NCBI GenBank assembly: GCA_029245955.1
Contig: JAQWOH010000047.1
Location: 112,319 to 176,318 of the forward strand
DNA from: Fuerstiella sp.
GTDB lineage: Bacteria > Planctomycetota > Planctomycetia > Planctomycetales > Planctomycetaceae
DNA: 64,000 nucleotides
Direction of reading: 5' to 3'
Numbering within the stretch: the stretch's first letter is position 1; each line of letters starts with the position of its first letter. Positions 56,828 to 64,000 of the stretch are shown piece by piece. A model generated the notes under the pieces. It was not told where the DNA came from. It did not search any database and was given only the letters and a program-made list of their open reading frames with translations. A program made the position numbers and the translations under genes.

Positions 56828-56839
56828 GCAAATATCGTG

Positions 56840-57532
56840 CTAACGCAGCAATCGAACAGTAAACGCGATGGCAGCAGTCTCAATACGCAGGATCGAGTCG
56901 GGCCAGGCAATCTGCCGAACATTGTAACTGGCGGCAAGCTGCACTTCTGAATCGGTGAACCCGCCTTCCGGTCCGATCAGCAGTGTGCGACGCCCGACCT
57001 CCGCTTCCGCTGGCTCAGGCGTGTCACCCGGGTGCGCCAGCAGAATCGTGTCGCCGGAATTTCCGCACTGCAGCAGCAGAGACTTCAGAGATTGTGGCAC
57101 AGCGATTTCCATGCGCCAGCGGCGACCGCACTGTTTCATGGCCGCCGTGACGGTTGCCGCGAGCCTGTCCAGCTTTGATTTTCGCGGATCGACGACCGAC
57201 CGTTCCGTCTGCAGCGGGACATAGGTGTCGACTCCCAGTTCGGTGAGCTTTTCCACCATCCATTTCAGTCGATCGCCCTTTGGTGGCACCGCAGCAACCG
57301 TCAACGCGTGCTGTGTCGGCTTCTTATGGAAAGATGTCGTCATCGTTCTGGTAACTACCCGGTCTCGCTGCAGGTCTTCGACAAGGGCTTCGGCGACAGT
57401 CCCTGCGCCATCAAAAATCTCGATCGACTGTCCGGGTTTCAGCCGCAGCACGTGTATCGCATGATGAGCCTCCATCCCCGTAAGAATCGGTGTCTTTGAG
57501 TTAAGCTCAGCGCAAAAGAAACGATCTGTCAT
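56840..57532 (-). CDS. rsmE: 16S rRNA (uracil-1498-N3)-methyltransferase RsmE
   Basis: A 230-residue SPOUT methyltransferase. An N-terminal PUA-like part (HHAIHVLRLKPGQSIEIFDGAG) is followed by the knotted SAM-binding part with LLIGPEGGFTDSE and ILRIETAAIAFTV at the C-terminus, both diagnostic of RsmE. It lies 5 bp after the stop of an upstream HlyD-like gene in the same direction, an unrelated partner. Confidence 0.93.
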   Translation of the reverse strand: MTDRFFCAELNSKTPILTGMEAHHAIHVLRLKPGQSIEIFDGAGTVAEALVEDLQRDRVVTRTMTTSFHKKPTQHALTVAAVPPKGDRLKWMVEKLTELGVDTYVPLQTERSVVDPRKSKLDRLAATVTAAMKQCGRRWRMEIAVPQSLKSLLLQCGNSGDTILLAHPGDTPEPAEAEVGRRTLLIGPEGGFTDSEVQLAASYNVRQIAWPDSILRIETAAIAFTVRLLR

Positions 57533-57537
57533 GAGGG

Positions 57538-59019
57538 CTACCGTGGTGTGGACTCTGGACGACGGTTCACGATGCCGTTTAACGGTTTGATCACGGTATT
57601 CACCAGCGGTTTAATCTCCTCCGCTATTGTCGTCGAAGATTGCACGGACACCTCGACTGTCTGGTCCTCTGATCTCCCGAATCTGTTTTGCAGTATGTCC
57701 AGATTTGTCAACGCAAGCCGGTCACCTGGCTCCACTCCGTCTGTCACCTCGACCAATGAACGATAATGTTGCCTCAGCCGCACAATCTGATGACGAGCAA
57801 CATCGACTTTATCTTTTTCGTTTACCACATAAACCGATTCATCAACGACACACTCTCTGGGAATCAGGAACACATCGTCAACTTCTTCTTCATCTTTATA
57901 ACGGCGGCCGTCAATCCGAGCGTGAACAAATGTTCCGGGAAGCAGGGGCCGCGTTTCGTCGGTGTTTCGAACTTCAACAAACACCTGTACCGTTCGGGAA
58001 CCTGGATCCGCTTCGGGCGACGTTCGGACCACATAGCCCTTCCATGTTCTTTCCTCAGACTGATTATTGACAGACTCATTTTCCGCCACCGTAACAGCTG
58101 GACGGTGACCGTTTTTCATTTCCTGCTCCAGCTGCAGAAAATCATCAAAACTCAATGCCACCGGAATTTCCACGACCGACAGATCCGTCAGACGTACCAA
58201 CGGCTCGCCCGCTTGAACATACTGCCCCTGCTCAACAAAGACTTCGCTTAGAACACCGTCGAACGGCGGCATAACGTCCGCCCGCTGCAGATCGTTTTCC
58301 GCCCGCTGCTTTTCTGACTTACTTGTCGCCAACCGCTGCTTTGCGGCGATAATCTGATGTGGAATGGACGCTGCCTGACTTTCCAGCTGAATAAGAGTGT
58401 CAGCGTAACGCTGCACCTCCAACAGTGCTTTGTTCAGGTCCGACGGAGTACCAACGTTCCGCTCGACCGCCGCTTTTAACCGGTCTTTTTCTTCGGTAAG
58501 GGTCTTCAGGACTGACTCCCCTTTCGCTACCTGCCGAGCCACATTCGTTTTCTGAACATTCAGCTGGTCAATTTCAGTATTCAATTCAGCAATGCGATTG
58601 ACAGCCTGTTCGACCCGTTGCTCATAATCACGAGGATCGATCTTCAGCAACTGGTCCGCGGCCCGCTGTTCGGATGGGCCAGCCGGCGTCGTCAGGCGTT
58701 TTCCCGCAGCGACGTGGTATCCGACCTCCAGTTGCGGATGTACTTCGGTGATTTCACCGGAGACCTGAGCTGCCAGGATCACTTCGCGATCTGCCCGAAC
58801 AGTCCCGAAACCACTGAGTACCTCCTGAAAATTAATGGATTCGACAGTGTAGACATCCACATTCAGCTGCGGCGACACGGTCGGTTTTTCCTGCACGGCT
58901 GGCTTCTGGCTGTCCAGATATACGTAGGCCAGACCAGCGAGCCCAAGAATAAGGAGAACCAGGTTTTCAGATATGATCAGTCGTTTCAGAGACGATGAAG
59001 ACCAGGGCGTCGTTGTCAT
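57538..59019 (-). CDS. HlyD-family RND-type efflux adaptor (orphan)
   Basis: A 493-residue adaptor with an N-terminal anchor (LVLLILGLAGLAYVYL). It has split lipoyl parts (ILAAQVSGEITEVHPQLEVGY and VMPPFDGVLSEVFVEQGQYV), a long coiled coil (residues ~130-265), and a barrel region ending in VEPGDRLALTNLD. No pump or outer membrane gene is beside it; the only RND pump of the window is at 6.6 kb, with its own adaptor. ATG 59019 directly precedes the anchor; 59109 and 59082 are upstream alternatives. Confidence 0.85.
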   Translation of the reverse strand: MTTTPWSSSSLKRLIISENLVLLILGLAGLAYVYLDSQKPAVQEKPTVSPQLNVDVYTVESINFQEVLSGFGTVRADREVILAAQVSGEITEVHPQLEVGYHVAAGKRLTTPAGPSEQRAADQLLKIDPRDYEQRVEQAVNRIAELNTEIDQLNVQKTNVARQVAKGESVLKTLTEEKDRLKAAVERNVGTPSDLNKALLEVQRYADTLIQLESQAASIPHQIIAAKQRLATSKSEKQRAENDLQRADVMPPFDGVLSEVFVEQGQYVQAGEPLVRLTDLSVVEIPVALSFDDFLQLEQEMKNGHRPAVTVAENESVNNQSEERTWKGYVVRTSPEADPGSRTVQVFVEVRNTDETRPLLPGTFVHARIDGRRYKDEEEVDDVFLIPRECVVDESVYVVNEKDKVDVARHQIVRLRQHYRSLVEVTDGVEPGDRLALTNLDILQNRFGRSEDQTVEVSVQSSTTIAEEIKPLVNTVIKPLNGIVNRRPESTPR

Positions 59020-59426
59020 CGAAGTCAATCCGCTCTGCTGCGAGCGTAAAATAATGCGATTACGAACAGTGATAGGCGGCATGGTACGCCGCAGTCCGCA
59101 AAAAAACACGGCAAAAATGCACGGTTCTCACAACAGAAACGGGCAATTGTGAGGGCACGATTGCGTCAGGAGATCCGGCCTCCGGCGCCTGCGATCTCGA
59201 AATCACGCCGCGAGATCGCAGGCAGTCAACAACGTTCGGCAGCGGAAAATACTGTGCCACTGGTCGGGACACTACGAAAATCTGAATTGTCTTCCGATCT
59301 GTGCAGCCGGCCGGCTTTAGGTGCGACATAATGCGAGCAGGACGGGTCTGAGTGGCGAGATCTCAGAACGGCAGTCTTTTACCGTCAAATTGTGCCGTCC
59401 ACACGTCTTCAAATCGGAAGTCTCAG
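59020..59426. other. Divergent intergenic region with palindrome
   Basis: About 400 bp between the orphan adaptor and the third sulfatase. Apart from the inverted repeat annotated at 59187-59223, no gene was seen. It must hold both promoters. Confidence 0.5.
59187..59223. repeat. 13-bp perfect inverted repeat
   Basis: GCCTGCGATCTCG (59187-59199) and CGAGATCGCAGGC (59211-59223) are perfect inverted copies separated by 11 bp. The position between divergent genes argues against a terminator. It shares the 10-mers GATCGCAGGC and, just upstream at 59172, GATCCGGCCT with the element at 17629-17734. Confidence 0.7.
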
Positions 59427-60776
59427 ATGTTCAGAAACGTTATTCTCTTTCTGTCCGTCCTCGTATCAGTGTCGCCTGCCGCCGAAAAACCGAACGTGCT
59501 GTTCATCGCCGTAGACGACCTGAACCACTGGGTCGGACATCTGAAACGAAACGATCAGACGATCACGCCGAATCTTGACCGACTGGCCGGCTGGGGGGTC
59601 AGCTTTGAACGAGCTTACTGCGCCGCGCCGGCCTGCAATCCTTCACGGGCCGCGCTGATGTCGGGCATGCGGCCGTCGACAACGGGCGTGTATCACAATC
59701 CCCACGATTATCGACCGCATATCAGTTCAGCACAGACACTGAATTCCTATTACCGAGCGAATGGATACCGAGTCACAGGTGCCGGAAAGATTTACCACGG
59801 ACGTTTCGAACGCCCCGACGACTGGGACGACTATTTCAAGAAGAAAAACGTACCGAGCGAAGGTGCGTTCAGCAAAAGCAATTACAACGGAGTGACCTGG
59901 AGTGTTCTGAAAGGCGGAGACGAAGTTGTTGCCGACTACTACACAGTCAACTACTGCATTGATGAGTTACAGCAGAAGAATCGCGACAAGCCGTTCTTTC
60001 TGGCATGTGGTATCTTTCGACCACACATGCCCTGGAGCGTTCCGAAGAAATACTTCGATATGCACCCGCTGAATGACATCAAGCTTCCACCGTATCGGGA
60101 AGACGATCTGAACGATATACCGTCGCCAGGCGTCAGGACTGCCAGGCCTCAGGGAGATCACGCAAAAATCCGTGCAGGAAAAGCGTGGAAAGAGGCCGTT
60201 CAGGCCTATCTGGCGTCCATCACTTTTGCAGACGCGCAGTTGGGGCGTCTGCTGGATGCGTTCGAAACGACCGGACAGAAAGAAAACACAATCGTTGTGC
60301 TGTGGGGAGATCACGGCTGGCATCTGGGCGAAAAACATCATTGGCGCAAATTTGCCCTCTGGGAAGAAGCGACGCGTGCACCATTGATGTGGGTTGTCCC
60401 CGGTCTGACGCCTCAGGGAAAAATCAGTCCTCGCACCGTCGACTTCATGAGCATCTACCCAACACTGTGCGAACTGACCGGGCTGAAACAACCGGAACAC
60501 CTGGACGGAGTCAGTATTGCACCGCTGTTGCAGAATCCGAATGCCGAATGGGACCGCCCGGCGTTGACAACCCACGGAATCAAACGACACGCTGTACGTA
60601 CAGAACGCTGGCGCTACATTCGCTACGAAGACGGCAGCGAAGAGCTGTACGATCACGATGTGGATCCCTACGAATGGACGAACCTTGCCGGCAAGACGCA
60701 GCATACGGTACTCAAGAAACAGCTGGCAGAATGGATACCCAAAACAGAGAAACCGGAAGTGGCCCGATCGAAGTAA
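59427..60776 (+). CDS. Sulfatase, iduronate-2-sulfatase-like (formylglycine type)
   Basis: A 449-residue sulfatase with a signal peptide (MFRNVILFLSVLVSVSPAAE). NVLFIAVDDLNHWVGHL gives the metal Asp pair; CNPSR at 70-74 is the formylglycine motif; VVLWGDHGWHLGEKHHW is the second metal site; YDHDVDPYEWTNLAG is the C-terminal landmark. It is close in layout to the sulfatase at 47 kb but lacks the VHL-like tail. GGAAG precedes the ATG at 59427; the frame open to 59352 is unlikely. Confidence 0.93.
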   Translation: MFRNVILFLSVLVSVSPAAEKPNVLFIAVDDLNHWVGHLKRNDQTITPNLDRLAGWGVSFERAYCAAPACNPSRAALMSGMRPSTTGVYHNPHDYRPHISSAQTLNSYYRANGYRVTGAGKIYHGRFERPDDWDDYFKKKNVPSEGAFSKSNYNGVTWSVLKGGDEVVADYYTVNYCIDELQQKNRDKPFFLACGIFRPHMPWSVPKKYFDMHPLNDIKLPPYREDDLNDIPSPGVRTARPQGDHAKIRAGKAWKEAVQAYLASITFADAQLGRLLDAFETTGQKENTIVVLWGDHGWHLGEKHHWRKFALWEEATRAPLMWVVPGLTPQGKISPRTVDFMSIYPTLCELTGLKQPEHLDGVSIAPLLQNPNAEWDRPALTTHGIKRHAVRTERWRYIRYEDGSEELYDHDVDPYEWTNLAGKTQHTVLKKQLAEWIPKTEKPEVARSK

Positions 60777-60915
60777 AACACGGAACATATCATCCCGGCA
60801 CATAAGGATCGACGCGTTTGCTGACGACTCGGTGAACCGCGTGCCTTGCGGGCCGCGCTAATGTAAAATCTGTCATCAAGGGCTGCCGAGCGCGTGGCCA
60901 GACAACCCTCCGGAA

Positions 60916-62097
60916 GTGAGATCACAAGTCATCAAACGAGCGATTCCCGACGTCTTTAAAACTCAGCCCGGCGTATCATCGGATGACGCTGCTGCTGATA
61001 CTGGCGCCAACGGTGCGGTCAGCGTGGACCGCCCGGAATTCCGAGGCCCTGTCAGTTATGGCCCGCTGAAGCTGGCCACTCGTTATTTGCTTTCTCCGCT
61101 GGCCGGTTTCACAACGCTGCCGTTTCGGCGAATCGTTCGTAACATCGGCGGAGTCGGCCTGGCTACGACAGATCTTGTCAACTGTCGCGCGCTGCTGTCA
61201 CAGAACGACCGCACGATGCAGATGATTGCGACTCACGCCGAGGATCAGCCATTTGCCGTGCAGATTTTCGGCAGCGATCCGAAATTTGTCGCAGCAGCCG
61301 CTCAGTTTCTGGAGGAACGTGGAGGAGTGGCCACGATCGACATCAATATGGGCTGTCCTGTCAATCGCATCGCCGGTGCCGGTTCCGGGGCCGGCATGAT
61401 GTGCGACGCCGCTGGCACGACTTCGCTGGTACAAAAAGTGGTGGAATCAGTAAGCCTGCCTGTCAGCGTCAAAATGAGACTGGGCTGGGACGACGACAAC
61501 CTGACAGCACCGTTTTTTGCTAAAGAATTTGAGCAGATCGGAGTCTGTGCGATTGCCATTCACGGCCGAACTCGCGAACAGGGGTTCAGCGGAACGGTGT
61601 CGCGTCCCGGCATTCGCAAAGTTGTGGAAGCGGTTGAAAAGATCCCTGTCGTCGGCAACGGTGACGTACGCAACGTGGCCGACGCTGCAACCATGATTCG
61701 TGAAACCGGATGCCATGCGGTTTCCATAGGTCGCGCGGCCCTGGCCAATCCGTGGATTTTTCGACAGCTGGACGAATGGGAACGCACGGGAACTTACTCC
61801 CCCGCCGGTACCTTTGAAGAACGCCTGCAGTTGATGGTCCAGCAGTATCGATTCCTGGCAGAACAGCATCCGCCGAAACGCGCCATCATCCTGTTCCGCA
61901 AGATGGCTCACTGGTACCTCAAGGGCATGCGCATTCGCAGGAAGCTGCGGGGCGATTTTCAGTTCGTCAAAACCCCCGCGGAATTCGAAGCCGCTCTGGA
62001 AAGAATTCGACGGGAAGGCCCGGTCGGTGGTAATCGCAGCGGTGTTTTGAGCGATTGTCATATTCCGGTGCCGAGCGGCCCGGTCGACAAGTGGTAG
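60916..62097 (+). CDS. dusB: tRNA-dihydrouridine synthase (Dus family)
   Basis: A 393-residue FMN TIM-barrel enzyme reducing U to dihydrouridine in tRNA D-loops. LSPLAGFTTLPFRRIVR, DINMGCPVNRIAGAGSGAGMM (catalytic Cys in GCP), VKMRLGWDD (Lys), IAIHGRTREQGFSG (His) and VVGNGDVRN are present. The first ~45 residues are an unconserved extension with low complexity. GTG 60916 is the start used; CTCCGGA upstream is a weak ribosome site. Which U position is modified cannot be told, and the dusB symbol is by general similarity only. Confidence 0.85.
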   Translation: MRSQVIKRAIPDVFKTQPGVSSDDAAADTGANGAVSVDRPEFRGPVSYGPLKLATRYLLSPLAGFTTLPFRRIVRNIGGVGLATTDLVNCRALLSQNDRTMQMIATHAEDQPFAVQIFGSDPKFVAAAAQFLEERGGVATIDINMGCPVNRIAGAGSGAGMMCDAAGTTSLVQKVVESVSLPVSVKMRLGWDDDNLTAPFFAKEFEQIGVCAIAIHGRTREQGFSGTVSRPGIRKVVEAVEKIPVVGNGDVRNVADAATMIRETGCHAVSIGRAALANPWIFRQLDEWERTGTYSPAGTFEERLQLMVQQYRFLAEQHPPKRAIILFRKMAHWYLKGMRIRRKLRGDFQFVKTPAEFEAALERIRREGPVGGNRSGVLSDCHIPVPSGPVDKW

Positions 62098-62118
62098 CCC
62101 GCAGCCGGAGCGCGAAGT

Positions 62119-62604
62119 CTAAACAGCCACGCCTTCAAGTCGCAGCAGGCTTTTCTTGCGCTCAAGGCCGCCGCCGTAACCAACCAGTTTTCCGCTGGTA
62201 CCAATGACTCGGTGACAGGGCACAATAATCGAAATCGGATTTCGGCCGTTGGCCATGCCCACGGCCCGTGACGCCGTCGGCTGACCGATGACTTTGGCGA
62301 TGTCTCCGTAACTGGCCGTCGCTCCATACGGGATGTCGCGCAATGCACTCCAGACACGCTGCTGAAAATCTGTGCCCTGCCCAGCCACCGGAAAATCGAA
62401 CTGTTGCAGTCGTCCGGAAAAATAGGCGTTCAGCTGAGTCACCGGTTCTTTCAGTTTTTCGGCGTTCTGTTCCCATTCCTGCAATCGAACGTCATGCCGT
62501 TCTGTCATGGAACCTCCGTCGAACAGCAAATACCGCAGTGCGTCAGAGTCGCCTGCCAGAAAAAGTCGACCGACAGGTGTCTGGTCCAGCCACGTAAAAA
62601 ACAT
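62119..62604 (-). CDS. ogt: Methylated-DNA--protein-cysteine methyltransferase
   Basis: A 161-residue DNA repair protein that transfers alkyl groups from O6-guanine to its own Cys130 in IIVPCHRVIG. IPYGATASYGDIAKVIGQP and SRAVGMANGRNP are the helix-turn-helix and Asn hinge. The short N-terminal domain (FFTWLDQTPVGRLFLAG) shows it is a free Ogt, not an Ada fusion. The ATG at 62604 begins the conserved part; the frame open to 62820 is not conserved. It converges on the Dus gene. Confidence 0.93.
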   Translation of the reverse strand: MFFTWLDQTPVGRLFLAGDSDALRYLLFDGGSMTERHDVRLQEWEQNAEKLKEPVTQLNAYFSGRLQQFDFPVAGQGTDFQQRVWSALRDIPYGATASYGDIAKVIGQPTASRAVGMANGRNPISIIVPCHRVIGTSGKLVGYGGGLERKKSLLRLEGVAV

Positions 62605-62868
62605 AGTATCCGACCCTTCGTCAGCATTCGGGCAGTTCGTCCGAAACTGCTGTCGTATGACAGAATCGAACATTTCCCTGATTTTGACGCACCATGACGG
62701 TTGGCAGGAAAGTGCAACGTGATGGGCCAACCAATTGGAATTCGAGCTGCACAGACCATACATTGCCGCTCGTCGACTCACCAGTTTGGTGAGAAAAAAG
62801 GGCCTGCTGATCGGTCGCATGGCTGAAAAACGCGACCCTCTTCTTCTTCGCTGTTAAAGAACATCAGA

Positions 62869-63801
62869 ATGTCATCAGAAGTCCCCCAGTCAGTTGCCGA
62901 ACGGCTCGATCAGGTCAACGAACTGCGATGGAAGAAGTTTCCTGTGCTGAACGACGGCTTTGTCTGCCTGGTAGACGTCATGGGAGACGACAGCAGCGTT
63001 GTCCAGGCGGCCCGTGTCAGCTATGGCGAAGGTACGAAGAAAGTCAGTGACGATCGCACGCTCATTCGGTACCTGCTGCGACATCGACATACCACGCCGT
63101 TCGAAATGGCGGAAATCAAGTTCCTTGTTCGAGTGCCTATGGATTGCTGGCGGCAGTGGATTCGCCACCGGACGGCGAACGTCAACGAATACAGCACGCG
63201 TTATTCTCTGGCCATCGATGCTGCTCAGACGACGCCCGTGGACGAATGGAGAACTCAGGCAGAATCCAACCGTCAGGGCAGTGGAGATCCTCTGTCCACG
63301 GAACTGGGGCAGAAGCTGACGGACCAGGAAACCGAACTGCAGAATCAGATGCGTTCGGTGTATCAGGAACGCATAGATTGCGGCGTGGCCCGAGAGCAGG
63401 CTCGCAAAGATCTGCCACTGGCCACGTATACCGAAGCGTACTGGAAGATTGATCTGCACAACCTGCTCCATTTTCTTGCGTTACGAATGGACAGCCACGC
63501 TCAGCAGGAGATCCGTGACTATGCCACAGCCATCGGTGAACAGATTATTGCACCTTTGTTTCCGGTGGTCTGGGAAGCGTTCCAGGACTACCGTATGCAG
63601 TCAATGTTTCTGACGAAAATGGATGTGGAAGTCATCCAGCGTCTGACATCGACGGCAGCCTCCAGCGGAGCAGTTCCCCCATATTCTGACGATTTCTTCC
63701 TGGCAGCTCAGGATCCGAAGTGGGTCGCACTGAAACGCAGTCGTGAGCGAGACGAATGTCGCGGCAAACTGCAGCGTCTGGGACTTGTCACTGGCGAGTA
63801 A
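62869..63801 (+). CDS. thyX: FAD-dependent thymidylate synthase ThyX
   Basis: A 310-residue ThyX, making dTMP from dUMP with methylene-THF, FAD and NADPH. The signature RHRTANVNEYSTRY (99-112) is present, with HTTPFEMAEIKF before it and DLHNLLHFLALRMDSHAQQEIRDYA after it. Full length with a C-terminal extension. It replaces classical ThyA, which is not in the window. Followed by a strong hairpin. Confidence 0.95.
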   Translation: MSSEVPQSVAERLDQVNELRWKKFPVLNDGFVCLVDVMGDDSSVVQAARVSYGEGTKKVSDDRTLIRYLLRHRHTTPFEMAEIKFLVRVPMDCWRQWIRHRTANVNEYSTRYSLAIDAAQTTPVDEWRTQAESNRQGSGDPLSTELGQKLTDQETELQNQMRSVYQERIDCGVAREQARKDLPLATYTEAYWKIDLHNLLHFLALRMDSHAQQEIRDYATAIGEQIIAPLFPVVWEAFQDYRMQSMFLTKMDVEVIQRLTSTAASSGAVPPYSDDFFLAAQDPKWVALKRSRERDECRGKLQRLGLVTGE

Positions 63802-63864
63802 ATGGAAAAATACGTGGAAAAAGTGGCTGGCTATCGTCAGAATTGCCGATAGACTTCCTCACCC

Positions 63865-63889
63865 TCGCACGGGGAAAGAACCCGTGCGA
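63865..63889 (+). terminator. Hairpin between thyX and the initiator tRNA
   Basis: A perfect 9-bp stem TCGCACGGG/CCCGTGCGA with a 7-nt GAAAGAA loop begins 63 bp after the thyX stop. There is no T-run after it, but the stem is GC-rich. It separates thyX from the tRNA gene. Confidence 0.55.
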
Positions 63890-63948
63890 TCTGACACCTG
63901 ACAAATCAGCGAAATTCGTGTTTCATTGAAACACAGGAAGTACACTGT

Positions 63949-64000
<52 letters not shown>

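Overview
The window is a stretch of chromosome from a planctomycete (Planctomycetota, most likely Planctomycetia). The evidence is the gene repertoire: a DUF1549/DUF1553 (PSD1) cytochrome protein, a DUF1501 protein and a pre-peptidase C-terminal (PPC) protein in one operon; DUF1080 and DUF1570 proteins; three formylglycine-type sulfatases; a decayed DUF1559 pilin-like gene; and PqqD-M50-HlyD fusion proteins. Many small operons alternate in strand, base composition is moderately GC-rich, and no phage, insertion sequence, plasmid gene or CRISPR array was seen. The species cannot be named from the sequence.

Layout. 1-2.7 kb: the 5' part of an M28 peptidase gene running off the left edge, then a heavily broken membrane-protein pseudogene. 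2.9-9.7 kb: a divergent tripartite RND efflux system (TolC-like lipoprotein; adaptor and pump). 10.2-14.9 kb: a six-gene respiratory cluster (small membrane protein, tetraheme cytochrome, Tat-exported FeS protein, NrfD membrane subunit, monoheme cytochrome, cytochrome c'-like protein) facing an Rrf2 regulator; a strong promoter and a palindrome precede it. 15.4-17.6 kb: tRNA-Ser(GCT) with a terminator, ArfB, and a degenerate phosphohexomutase. 17.8-23.7 kb: the PSD1/PPC/DUF1501 operon. 24.0-24.8 kb: a DUF1559 pseudogene. 25.8-30.8 kb: DUF1080 protein, sulfatase, Ldh2-type dehydrogenase, DUF1570 protein.

31.0-38.9 kb: glgC, a small membrane protein, then rhaB-ftsY-dnaJ-like, a Rieske ferredoxin with a SufT-like protein, and a ketoglutarate-semialdehyde-type aldehyde dehydrogenase. 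39.1-44.4 kb: a three-gene envelope system (GAF-HlyD, HlyD, PqqD-M50-HlyD). 44.8-52.1 kb: M13 peptidase, a sulfatase with a VHL-like beta domain, a putative metallopeptidase, an AstE-like/BPL_N fusion, and a truncated serine hydrolase. 52.1-56.1 kb: a compact catabolic run (HpcH/HpaI aldolase, Gfo/Idh/MocA oxidoreductase, two aldo/keto reductases) followed by an OmpR-type response regulator. 56.8-64 kb: rsmE behind an orphan adaptor, a third sulfatase, a tRNA-dihydrouridine synthase, ogt, thyX, and the 5' part of an initiator tRNA at the right edge.

The best candidates for undescribed biology are (i) the 10.2-14.9 kb electron-transfer cluster with its Rrf2 protein, whose cluster-ligand spacing matches IscR but with one Cys replaced by His; (ii) the M50/HlyD/GAF-HlyD trio, which has no obvious transporter or substrate; (iii) the sulfatase-VHL and AstE-BPL_N fusions; and (iv) a pair of related palindromic elements at 17.6 and 59.2 kb. 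Three decayed genes in 64 kb suggest ongoing gene loss.
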